This document shows positions 1 to 7,341 of a DNA stretch of 64,000 nt, piece by piece. Each line of letters opens with the position of its first letter. Position 1 is the stretch's first letter. The notes under the pieces were generated by a model. The model saw only the letters and a list, made by a program, of their open reading frames with translations. It did not search any database and had not been told where the DNA came from. This DNA comes from Kribbella rubisoli (GTDB taxonomy: Bacteria; Actinomycetota; Actinomycetes; Propionibacteriales; Kribbellaceae). A program made the position numbers and the translations under genes. The DNA is taken from NCBI RefSeq assembly GCF_004217145.1, contig NZ_SHKR01000016.1, forward strand, positions 62,001-126,000. Direction: 5' to 3'.

Positions 1-974
1 CCGACGCCCGGCTGATGGGTCCGGGCGCCGCGCTGGAACGGTTCGGTCAGGGTGGAGACCAGTTGCCGGCTGAGGAGCTCGCCGGTGTTCTCGACGGTCA
101 GTACGACGGTGTTGAAGCGCGCCGCAGTGGTGACGGAGATCGTGCCGTGATCGGGCAGGTTGTGGACGATCGCGTTGTGGAGGAGGTTCGTCGCGAGTTG
201 GAGAAGGAGCGTGTGGGAGCCGGTGGTCGGCGTGAGCTCGCCGGCGGTCTCGATCGTGATACCGCGCTTCTCCGCGAACGGGAGCAGGGTTTCGGTCGCT
301 TCTTCCACGATCAGCGAGAGGTCGACCCGTTCTTGGGCGAAGGACCGCTGATCGGCGCGGCTGAGCAGCAGTAGGGCCTCGGTCAGGTTGATCGCCCGGG
401 TGTTGATGGCACGCAGGCGTTCGTCGAGGTCGCCGCTGTCGCGGTCCGGGTCGTTGATGGCGACGTCGAGGAGCGTCTGCGTGATCGCGAGCGGCGTACG
501 CAGCTCGTGAGAGGCGTTGGCCGCGAATCGCTTCTGTTCGTCGACATGAGCCTCGAGCTGCGCAAGCATCCGGTCGAAGCCGTCGGCGAGCTCACGGAAC
601 TCGTCGGTTGATCCTTCGAGCTTGATCCGGTGGGACAGCGAACCGTTCTCAGCAAGACGCGTGGCGTTGGTGATGCGAGTCAGCGGCGCGAGCATGCGGC
701 CCGAGAGGATCCACCCGCCCAGCAAGCCGAAGATCAGCAGCAGGATGAACACCGCGGCAGCCCGTGGCGCGAACACCTCCAGCAGACGCGACCGGACCGG
801 GAAGACACTGCTGCCGGCCGTGCCGTCGGGGACGACGAGGACCGCGCGCTCGGGGACGTACCGCAGGAGGAACAGCCAGACCGCCGCGAGGAGCAAGGTG
901 CCCGCGAGCATGAGGAAGGCGGCGTAGCTGAGGGTGAGCTTGAGGCGGACGCTCAACCCGGGCTGCCTACGCAT
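1..974 (-). CDS. VanS-like sensor histidine kinase (3' end cut by window edge)
   Basis: Translation from the ATG at 974 gives a membrane sensor kinase that is a close paralogue of the VanS at 12544-13623; both begin with PGLSVRLKLTLSYAA. Visible parts are two membrane helices (about residues 17-38 and 72-94), a HAMP segment, the phospho-acceptor box NASHELRTPL (His about residue 156) and the N box NLLHNAIVHN. The frame is open to base 3, inside the G box (PGVG), so roughly the last 45 codons lie outside the window. No response regulator lies upstream on this strand; the next gene is the divergent vanZ. The shared upstream element at 1027-1088 suggests VanR control. It could signal through the VanR at 11868 or through a regulator beyond the left edge. 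Confidence 0.88.
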   Translation of the reverse strand, partial: MRRQPGLSVRLKLTLSYAAFLMLAGTLLLAAVWLFLLRYVPERAVLVVPDGTAGSSVFPVRSRLLEVFAPRAAAVFILLLIFGLLGGWILSGRMLAPLTRITNATRLAENGSLSHRIKLEGSTDEFRELADGFDRMLAQLEAHVDEQKRFAANASHELRTPLAITQTLLDVAINDPDRDSGDLDERLRAINTRAINLTEALLLLSRADQRSFAQERVDLSLIVEEATETLLPFAEKRGITIETAGELTPTTGSHTLLLQLATNLLHNAIVHNLPDHGTISVTTAARFNTVVLTVENTGELLSRQLVSTLTEPFQRGARTHQPGV

Positions 975-1026
975 GACCTGCTTCCCCGGTGAGCACACAC
1001 ATACATCCGACGCTACCGGGCGGCGC

Positions 1027-1088
1027 ATATCGTTCGCATATCCAAAACCGCATACGTTCCGGCAACACCAGGCCGGCTTCACTGGAGG
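1027..1088 (-). promoter_or_regulatory. Conserved van-regulon promoter element, copy 1
   Basis: Read on the minus strand this ~62-bp block starts CCTCCAGTGAAG, continues with TGGTGTTGCC and ends GATATGCGAACGATAT. The same three cores at the same spacing recur at 8375-8435 and 11782-11844. It lies between the VanS-like kinase and vanZ. In all three copies the CTCCAGT end faces the vanZ, vanH or vanY start and the GATAT end faces the kinase, murF or vanR start. VanR binding is an inference from the genes flanked. Confidence 0.75.
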
Positions 1089-1112
1089 GCCGGAGCAGAC
1101 GGAGGTAAGGCG

Positions 1113-1652
1113 ATCATCAGAGGTTGGCACGGCTGGCTCGGTACGTTCACGGGTGTCGCCGTCATAACGGTGCTCGCACTGCCGGTGGCCGCGCTGGTCA
1201 TGTACCTGCTCGCACGTCGCCGACGTACGTGGCGCACAGCGGTGGCTGACGTCGGCATCGTCTACGGGACGGTGCCGTGGGTGTGGGGGACCCTGTTGCC
1301 GGGCAGCGGCGCCGGCGTCGCTCCTGCCCGCGTGAGCCTCGTACCGCTGCACGACCTGGTCACGATGCCGGCCCTTGACATCGTCGGCAATCTGCTCGTG
1401 TTCGCGGCGCTCGGGTTCCTCGCCCCGCTGCGGTTCGCCGCGTTGGCGTCGGTACCGCGGATCCTGGCGCTCGCGGGAGGCTGCTCGATCCTGATCGAGG
1501 TCTCGCAGTACGCCTTCCAGTTGGACCGGGTGTCCTCTGTGGACGACGTACTGCTCAACACCGCCGGCGCCGGACTGGCCGCCCTCGCATCACACCGCTG
1601 GTGGCAGGTCAGGGCTGAGGAGCCGGAAGCTGCACAGTCTGTCCGGAGCTGA
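1113..1652 (+). CDS. vanZ: VanZ-family membrane protein, probable non-canonical ATC start
   Basis: VanZ proteins are small multi-helix membrane proteins linked to low-level teicoplanin resistance. The family pattern is visible: DIVGNLLVFAALGFLAPL, then ILIEVSQYAFQLDRVSSVDD, then DVLLNTAGAGL. The first obvious start is GTG 1170, but that would cut the first membrane helix in half. Reading upstream in frame adds IIRGWHGWLGTFTGVAVITV, which completes the helix. A strong GGAGG ribosome-binding site at 1101-1105 sits 7 bases before the in-frame ATC at 1113, and no ATG, GTG or TTG is available in frame there. I therefore place the start at 1113 (179 residues) with moderate confidence. The 3' end overlaps the convergent oxidoreductase gene by 44 bases. 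Confidence 0.75.
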   Translation: MIRGWHGWLGTFTGVAVITVLALPVAALVMYLLARRRRTWRTAVADVGIVYGTVPWVWGTLLPGSGAGVAPARVSLVPLHDLVTMPALDIVGNLLVFAALGFLAPLRFAALASVPRILALAGGCSILIEVSQYAFQLDRVSSVDDVLLNTAGAGLAALASHRWWQVRAEEPEAAQSVRS

Positions 1653-2619
1653 TCGACTCCTCGATCGCGCAGATGAGCTCAGTGACGAGTACGCCGTGAT
1701 CGATACCCGGCCCGAGGTCGCCGCCGTCGACGAGGCCCGCCGCGAAATCCTGAACCATCCACACCGCCGGACCGACCTGCGAGCGCCCGATCCGACCCGC
1801 GACGGGCCAGGTCGACCGGTATTTGTCGCTGACCACGGTCAGGCCTTGGTGGGACAGGTCGGCGGTCACCGATCCTTCGGTGCCGACGACCTGGAACCGG
1901 AAGTCGACGATCCCGTCACCGGCATCCGGCAGCGTCCACGCCGACGACAGCGTCGCAGTCGATCCGTCCTCGAAGCTGACCAGCGCGTGGACGACATCCC
2001 ACGTGTCGATACCGCGCTTGGCGAGCACACCACGAGATCCGACCGCGTTCACCGACACGGCTCGACGGCCGGTGAGGTAGAGGATGAGGTCGACGGTGTG
2101 CGGCATGAGGAACCATGCCGGCGATGACTTCGCCGCCCACGACAGCATGGTGGTCGGCACGAAGTACGAGTTGCTCAGGGTGGCTGATGCCGTGATCGGA
2201 TCGCCGACCGAGTCCATCGCCGCCTTGGCCTGCACCACATGCGGATTCCACCGGTTCTCGAAGCCGACGAGGCAGCGCACACCTGAGCGGTGGACCGCCT
2301 CCGCGATGGCATGCGCGTCGTCGAGATTCGTGGCGACCGGCTTCTCGATCAGCAGATGCTTGCCTGCTTCGGCCACATCGACAGCAACCTCGCGATGGGC
2401 GAAATCCGGGGTCGCCACGATCACGGCGTCCGGGTCGAGTTTCTCGAGCAACTCCCCGTGTGACGAAACGACGGGCAGGCCGGTGGCCGCCCGCGCTTGC
2501 GACGCCACCTTCTCCGACGGCTCTGCCAGACCGACGACAGTGACGTCCGGCTGGGTATGGAGTGCCTCGGCGAACAGCCTCCCGCGGAGTCCGGCGCCGA
2601 CGATGCCTATGGTGACCAT
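1609..2619 (-). CDS. Gfo/Idh/MocA-family NAD(P)-dependent oxidoreductase
   Basis: A 336-residue cytosolic dehydrogenase of the family that oxidises or reduces sugars, inositols and related polyols. The N-terminal Rossmann motif GIVGAGLRGR is at residues 5-14, and the family motif IEKPVA is at about residues 91-96. The C-terminal substrate half is of normal length. The ATG at 2619 overlaps the stop of the preceding SDR by one base (TGATG), so the two are co-translated. With the TetR gene further upstream this forms a three-gene operon. The substrate cannot be told from sequence. The 3' end overlaps vanZ. Confidence 0.88.
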   Translation of the reverse strand: MVTIGIVGAGLRGRLFAEALHTQPDVTVVGLAEPSEKVASQARAATGLPVVSSHGELLEKLDPDAVIVATPDFAHREVAVDVAEAGKHLLIEKPVATNLDDAHAIAEAVHRSGVRCLVGFENRWNPHVVQAKAAMDSVGDPITASATLSNSYFVPTTMLSWAAKSSPAWFLMPHTVDLILYLTGRRAVSVNAVGSRGVLAKRGIDTWDVVHALVSFEDGSTATLSSAWTLPDAGDGIVDFRFQVVGTEGSVTADLSHQGLTVVSDKYRSTWPVAGRIGRSQVGPAVWMVQDFAAGLVDGGDLGPGIDHGVLVTELICAIEESISSGQTVQLPAPQP

Positions 2620-3386
2620 CAGAACAGTGTGAAGCCGCCGTCGACCTTGACGATAGAGCCGGTCATGAAACTGGACGCCTCGCTCGCCAGGAAGATTGCC
2701 ACCGGCCCCAACTCCGGCGGCAGACCGTACCGCTTCATGGCCGCCGGGTCCACGCACCACTGTTTGAACTCGGGCTGGTCGACCGGCGACATCTCGGTCA
2801 GGAAGTACCCCGGCGCCATCGCGTTCACCCGGATCCCGTGCGGCGCCCACTCGGCCGCCAGCGCCTTGGTCAGCTGATGGACGGCGGCCTTCGACGACAG
2901 GTACGACGCCTGCCAGCGCGGCTGGTTCACGATCTCCGCCGACATCGACCCGACGTTCACGATCGTGCCGCCGCCGCGCTCGGCCATCCGGCGGGCGACC
3001 GCACGACTGCAGTACCAGAGGCCGTCGACGTTGACCGAGAAGACTTCGTGCCACGCGGTATCAGGCGTCTCGAACGCGCGACCGGCAACTCCGATCCCCG
3101 CGTTGTTGAGCAGCACATCGATCTCGCCGAACTCGCTGCTCACCTGCTCGACCGCGCGTTCCACGTCCTCGACGTCGGACACCTCGAGCTGTACGCCGTA
3201 CGCGCGGATGCCGAGGGCGGTGAGCTCCGCCGCGGAGGCTTCGGCTGCGGCGAGGGTCCGCGCGGTGACCGCGACCGCGGCACCGGCATCGCCGAGCGCC
3301 TCGGCCATCGCGCGTCCGAGACCCCGGCTGCCACCGGTGACGAGAGCGACCTTGCCCTCGAGGGAGAACTTCTGCATCGCGTTCAT
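2619..3386 (-). CDS. Short-chain dehydrogenase/reductase (SDR)
   Basis: A 255-residue classical SDR. The cofactor motif TGGSRGLG is at residues 17-24, NNAG at 94-97 and the catalytic YLSSK (Tyr162, Lys166) at 162-166, all intact. The C-terminal VDGG motif is present. It is translationally coupled to the TetR gene before it (ATGA at 3383-3386) and to the Gfo/Idh gene after it. Two dehydrogenases with a local repressor suggest stepwise oxidation of a polyol or sugar acid, but the substrate is unknown. Confidence 0.9.
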   Translation of the reverse strand: MNAMQKFSLEGKVALVTGGSRGLGRAMAEALGDAGAAVAVTARTLAAAEASAAELTALGIRAYGVQLEVSDVEDVERAVEQVSSEFGEIDVLLNNAGIGVAGRAFETPDTAWHEVFSVNVDGLWYCSRAVARRMAERGGGTIVNVGSMSAEIVNQPRWQASYLSSKAAVHQLTKALAAEWAPHGIRVNAMAPGYFLTEMSPVDQPEFKQWCVDPAAMKRYGLPPELGPVAIFLASEASSFMTGSIVKVDGGFTLF

Positions 3387-4024
3387 GGTGACCCTTCTGT
3401 GGTTGGCCAGAGCGGAGCCAGGCCGGAGGAGAGGAGGGCAAAGCCTTGGTTGGCGGCTTTCACTGCGGTGGGCAGAGCTTTCGGGGCGGAGGTGCCGGAC
3501 GCGCAGCGGTCGAAGTTCGACATCGCCAGGGTCCAGTGGACCGAGGCGATCTGGGCGGCGGCCAGGCGGGCGGTGAGTTCGGGGGTTCCGGCGGTCTCGT
3601 GCAGGGCTGAGGCCAGTTCCCTTTCGGAGGTCTCGTTGAACTGGAGCATGCGTGCCATCAGGGCCGGCGTACCGCGGAGAAGCCGGTAGAGGTCGAGCAC
3701 CTGGGGCAGATCGGTGAGGCCGGTGAACGGGTCGTGGGCGCGGAGGCGCTCGATGAAGTGCGTATGGAGTGCGACCAGCGGTGACTGGTCGGCGGGGCGA
3801 GCGCGAACCACACGGGCCGGCTCGTCTTCATGGTCGGCGAAGCGGTGGACGACGAGATCTTCCTTGGTCGGGAAGTACGCGAAGAGAGTACGCCGGGACA
3901 CATCGGCGGCCTCCGCGACCTGGGTGATCGACACCTGGTCGAAGCCGTGCTCCACGAACAGCTCGATGGCCGCCGTCGAGATCGCCTCCCGGGTCCGGAG
4001 CTTCTTCCGTTCACGCAACGCCAT
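3383..4024 (-). CDS. TetR-family transcriptional regulator
   Basis: A 213-residue regulator starting at ATG 4024 with ALRERKKLRTREAI. The helix-turn-helix is SITQVAEAADVSRRTLFAYF, followed by the usual PTKEDL. The C-terminal ligand domain is unassigned. It is the first gene of the operon with the SDR and Gfo/Idh genes and is divergent from the FAD monooxygenase at 4089. The perfect palindrome at 4035-4049 just upstream of its start is the likely operator, so it probably represses both directions and responds to the substrate of these enzymes. Confidence 0.9.
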   Translation of the reverse strand: MALRERKKLRTREAISTAAIELFVEHGFDQVSITQVAEAADVSRRTLFAYFPTKEDLVVHRFADHEDEPARVVRARPADQSPLVALHTHFIERLRAHDPFTGLTDLPQVLDLYRLLRGTPALMARMLQFNETSERELASALHETAGTPELTARLAAAQIASVHWTLAMSNFDRCASGTSAPKALPTAVKAANQGFALLSSGLAPLWPTTEGSP

Positions 4025-4034
4025 GGCGGGATCG

Positions 4035-4049
4035 TAGCACCGGGTGCTA
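4035..4049. promoter_or_regulatory. Palindromic operator candidate for the TetR regulator
   Basis: TAGCACC-G-GGTGCTA is a perfect 7-1-7 palindrome, 10 bases upstream of the TetR start and 39 bases upstream of the divergent monooxygenase start. Its position between the two promoters is what an autoregulatory TetR operator would show. Confidence 0.55.
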
Positions 4050-4088
4050 ATCTGCACTTAGTCTACTTTTGCACTGAGGAGAGCTTTC

Positions 4089-5480
4089 ATGGACGTACTG
4101 ATCGCGGGTGCCGGGCCGACCGGGCTGATGCTGGCCTACGAGCTGGCGCTGGCCGGCGTCGACGTGACCATCCTCGAACGGCTGGACACCCGGATCGAAC
4201 AGACGAAGGGCGGCGCGTTGCAGGCCCGCACGGCCGAGGTGCTGGACCTGCGCGGGCTGCTCGGCCCGATCCAGGCGCGCGAGCTGCCGCGTGAGGCGGT
4301 CGGCGGACACTTCGCCGGGCTGCCGGTTCCGCTCGACGCGTCGCCGTGGAACACCCGGCACCCGTACCCGATCTCGGTACCGCAGTGGATCGTCGAGGAG
4401 GAGCTCGAGCGAGCGGCGGCCGCGCGCGGAGTTCAGGTACGTCGTGGTGTCGAGGTCAGTGCGGTCTCGCAGGACTCCGACGGCGTGACGGTTACCGCTG
4501 GTGGGGAGGTTTTGCGGGCTCGGTATCTCGTGGCCTGCGACGGCGCACACAGCACGGTCCGCAAGCTGCTCGACGTACCGTTCCCCGGTCGGGCGGGGAC
4601 GTTCCGCGCGGTGCTGACCGACGTACGGCTGTCGTCGGTGTCGGACGAGGTGCCGACGACCATGGGTCACTTCAGCACGATGACCACGCAAGCCGGTGAG
4701 TACTGGGGCATGCTCGTGCCGGTCGGCGACGGGAAGTATCGCTTCACGTTCGGCCGCCCCGGAGTCACCACCGCGGACGAGACGCGGGCTGCGCTCACTG
4801 CCTTGTACGGCGAGGAGACGACGCTCGCCGAGGTGCTGAACTCGTCTGAGTTCGGTGACGCGACCAGGCAGCTGGAGTCGTACCGCTACGGGCGGATCCT
4901 CTTCGCGGGAGACGCTGCGCACATCCATCCCCCGTTCGGCGGGCAGGGGCTGAACCTCGGCGTACAGGACGCGTTCAACCTGGGCTGGAAGCTGGCGGCC
5001 GCCATGCGCGGTACGGCGGACCTGCTCGACACGTACCAGGTCGAGCGGCATCCGGTGGCCGCGCGCGTACTACGTCATACCGCGGCGCAGCGCGTCTTCG
5101 CGCTTCCTGGGCCGAGCGAGGACGTCGTCGAACTGCGAGAGATCTTCACGGACCTGATGCGGCTGCCCGACACCAACCGCTACCTCGCCGGCATGATGTC
5201 CGGGCTCGATGCAGCGGACCGGATCCCAGACTTCGAGGTGGTCACCGGTGACGGGCCGGTCTGGTTGTCGACGCTCCTGCACTCCGGTCGCGGTCGGCTA
5301 CTCGACTTCGGCGACCGTACCTGGCCGGACGGTTGGGCAGACCGCGTCGACGTACTGCACGTCAAGCCGGACGGAGAGCATGACGCGCTGCTGATCCGCC
5401 CGGATGGACTGCTGTGCTGGTCGGGAGGTGCGGATGTCACAACCGCGCTGACGACCTGGTTCGGTGTCAGAGCGGGGTGA
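4089..5480 (+). CDS. FAD-dependent aromatic monooxygenase (PHBH/PheA type)
   Basis: A 463-residue class A flavoprotein hydroxylase. The FAD Rossmann motif GAGPTGL is at residues 7-13, the DG motif ACDGAHSTVRK at about 148-158 and the GD motif FAGDAAHIHPP at about 272-282. The length and C-terminal thioredoxin-like extension fit the branch that hydroxylates phenols, polyketides or antibiotics such as rifampicin and tetracycline. The substrate cannot be assigned. The ribosome-binding site GAGGAG lies just upstream of the ATG. It is divergent from the TetR gene, which likely controls it. The 3' end overlaps the convergent VOC gene by 14 bases. Confidence 0.9.
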   Translation: MDVLIAGAGPTGLMLAYELALAGVDVTILERLDTRIEQTKGGALQARTAEVLDLRGLLGPIQARELPREAVGGHFAGLPVPLDASPWNTRHPYPISVPQWIVEEELERAAAARGVQVRRGVEVSAVSQDSDGVTVTAGGEVLRARYLVACDGAHSTVRKLLDVPFPGRAGTFRAVLTDVRLSSVSDEVPTTMGHFSTMTTQAGEYWGMLVPVGDGKYRFTFGRPGVTTADETRAALTALYGEETTLAEVLNSSEFGDATRQLESYRYGRILFAGDAAHIHPPFGGQGLNLGVQDAFNLGWKLAAAMRGTADLLDTYQVERHPVAARVLRHTAAQRVFALPGPSEDVVELREIFTDLMRLPDTNRYLAGMMSGLDAADRIPDFEVVTGDGPVWLSTLLHSGRGRLLDFGDRTWPDGWADRVDVLHVKPDGEHDALLIRPDGLLCWSGGADVTTALTTWFGVRAG

Positions 5481-6204
5481 GGAGGCAGAACTCGTTGCCC
5501 TCGGGATCAGCCATCACTTGCCACGCGACGTCGCCCTGGCCAATGTCGAGCTTCGTCGCACCGAGGGCCTCCAGCCGGGCAACCTCTGCCGCGTGGTCGT
5601 CGCCCGGGTACGGGCGGAGGTCGAGGTGGATGCGGTCGAGCCCGGTCTTCGGGTCGGAGGAGCGGAGGAACTCGAGGTACGGGCCGACGCCCTTCGCCGA
5701 GCGCAGCGACACGAAGTCATCGGTCTCCTCGTGCAGGGTCCAGTCCAACGCCTCGTTCCAGAACCGGGCCATGGCATGCGGATCCACACAGTCGACAACG
5801 ATGGCGGCGATCGGGCCGGTGTCGCTGTAGATCGCGCGGGGCTCGAGGACGCAGAACTCGTTGCCCTCCGGGTCGGCGAGAACCGTCCACGGCATGTCAC
5901 CCTGGCCGATGTCGGCGGGGGTTGCGCCGAGCTCCTGGAGGCGCGCGACCAACTCTGCCTGGTGGGTCGCGGACGTGGTGGCCAGGTCGATGTGTACGCG
6001 GTTCTTGACCGTCTTGGGCTGCGCACCCGGGATGAGATCGACGACGACGGCACTCGGGTCCGGGTACGTGACACCCTCAGGCTCGAGGTTGGTCTCTTCG
6101 GGTTTGTCGCCGGTGACTTTCCAACCGAGAGCCTCCGCCCAGAACCGCCCGAGCGCAGAGTTGTCCCGAGCCTTGATAACCGCCTGCACAAGTCGCGTCG
6201 CCAT
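5467..6204 (-). CDS. Two-domain VOC (glyoxalase/bleomycin-resistance fold) protein
   Basis: A 245-residue protein made of two tandem VOC modules. Each ends in the same block, ADPEGNEFCVLEP in the first and ADPEGNEFCLLTP in the second, and both carry a similar GQGD motif. VOC proteins are metal-dependent enzymes or drug-binding proteins. It begins 16 bases after the 30-residue membrane peptide that follows vanA, on the same strand, so it may be the last gene of the vanHA operon. No clear ribosome-binding site precedes the ATG. A role in glycopeptide resistance is possible only by position. Confidence 0.85.
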   Translation of the reverse strand: MATRLVQAVIKARDNSALGRFWAEALGWKVTGDKPEETNLEPEGVTYPDPSAVVVDLIPGAQPKTVKNRVHIDLATTSATHQAELVARLQELGATPADIGQGDMPWTVLADPEGNEFCVLEPRAIYSDTGPIAAIVVDCVDPHAMARFWNEALDWTLHEETDDFVSLRSAKGVGPYLEFLRSSDPKTGLDRIHLDLRPYPGDDHAAEVARLEALGATKLDIGQGDVAWQVMADPEGNEFCLLTPL

Positions 6205-6220
6205 AGCGAGATCTTATGTG

Positions 6221-6313
6221 TCACGGCGAGTGGTACTTGAGAAGGCCGATCAACACCAGACTGGCAACCACGATCACTGTGAGCACTGCCGGTCGGGGCG
6301 GGCGTTCGTTCAC
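6221..6313 (-). CDS. 30-residue single-span membrane peptide coupled to vanA
   Basis: A short frame opens at GTG 6313, overlapping the vanA stop in a GTGA, and ends at TGA 6221. The peptide has a short charged, proline-rich N-terminus (NERPPRP), one hydrophobic helix (AVLTVIVVASLVLIGLL) and the tail KYHSP. The overlap with vanA, the clean amphipathic layout and the tight fit before the next gene argue that it is real. I do not recognise a family. It could anchor or tune the ligase, or be a small membrane stress peptide. Confidence 0.6.
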   Translation of the reverse strand: MNERPPRPAVLTVIVVASLVLIGLLKYHSP

Positions 6314-7341
6314 CGAGCCTTGGCCGCCAGTGCCAGCGACAGCATGCGGTCGATCACCTCGGTCCGGGACAGGCCGGTGGCGTCCATCATCCGGGGGTAT
6401 CGGCTGTACGACGTCATGCCGGGAAGGGTGTTGACCTCGTTGAGTACGACGGTGCCGTCCTCCGTGAGGAACATGTCCACGCGTGACAGGCCGCGGCATC
6501 CCAGAGCGCGGTAGATGGCTTTCGCGGTCTCCTGAACGAGCGCGCGGGACTCGGGCGGGATGTCCGCGGGCACGATCACCGTCGAGTTGTCGGAGCCGCT
6601 TTCCGGCGTACTCTCCTGGTGGATCTTGAAGAAGCCGTGCGACAGGTCGATCTGGTCGACCTCACCGGCGAGCAGTTCGGGATCGTTGCCGAGGATCGCG
6701 CAGCCGATCTCGCTGCCGACGACGGCTTCCTCGATCAGGACCTTCGAGTCGAACTTCCTGGCGGCCTCGACGGCGGCCGGCAGTTCTTCTCTGGCCGCGA
6801 CCTTGCTGACACCGAAGGACGAGCCCGAGCGGGCCGGCTTCACGAAGATCGGATAGGTGAACTGGTCGGGATCGATGGCTTGGCTCGCCGTGAACGTCCA
6901 GAAGTTCGGCGTCGCGATTCCGGCGCCCGCGGCGACGGTGTAGGCGAGGGACTTGTCCATGCACAGGACAGAGCTCTGGATGTCGCAGCCGACGTACGGA
7001 AGGCCGGAGAGCTCGAGCAGACCCTGGATCGCGCCGTCCTCGCCTTGCTTGCCGTGGAGGACCGGGAAGAGCACGTCGAGGCTGATCGTCTCGTACTTCC
7101 CGTCGTCCAGGACGAGCAGCCCGGGGGAGGTACTGTCCGGTGACAGCATGGCCGGGCGGCAGGCGCCGTTCTCCCAGTCCGTGGCGGGTCCGTCGCACAG
7201 CTTCCAGGCGCCGTCCTCGGTGATGCCGATGTAGAACGGTTCGTACTTCGTGGTGTCGATGTTGTCCGCGACCTGTTGGGCGGACTTCACCGAGATGGGG
7301 TGTTCCTCGGAGCGGCCTCCGAAGATGATGCCGATCTTCAT
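6310..7341 (-). CDS. vanA: D-alanine--D-lactate ligase (VanA type)
   Basis: A 343-residue ATP-grasp ligase that joins D-Ala to D-lactate, giving depsipeptide cell-wall precursors that vancomycin binds poorly. The N-terminus KIGIIFGGRSEEHPIS is typical of Ddl/Van ligases. The omega loop reads KIHQESTPESGS, with His241 at the place of the VanA lactate-selecting His244 and no Tyr-Lys pair as in D-Ala-D-Ala ligases. The C-terminal ligand motif LNEVNTLPGMT is intact. The ATG at 7341 overlaps the vanH stop as ATGA; a GTG at 7347 is the alternative. It is the second gene of the vanH-vanA operon. Confidence 0.95.
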   Translation of the reverse strand: MKIGIIFGGRSEEHPISVKSAQQVADNIDTTKYEPFYIGITEDGAWKLCDGPATDWENGACRPAMLSPDSTSPGLLVLDDGKYETISLDVLFPVLHGKQGEDGAIQGLLELSGLPYVGCDIQSSVLCMDKSLAYTVAAGAGIATPNFWTFTASQAIDPDQFTYPIFVKPARSGSSFGVSKVAAREELPAAVEAARKFDSKVLIEEAVVGSEIGCAILGNDPELLAGEVDQIDLSHGFFKIHQESTPESGSDNSTVIVPADIPPESRALVQETAKAIYRALGCRGLSRVDMFLTEDGTVVLNEVNTLPGMTSYSRYPRMMDATGLSRTEVIDRMLSLALAAKAR

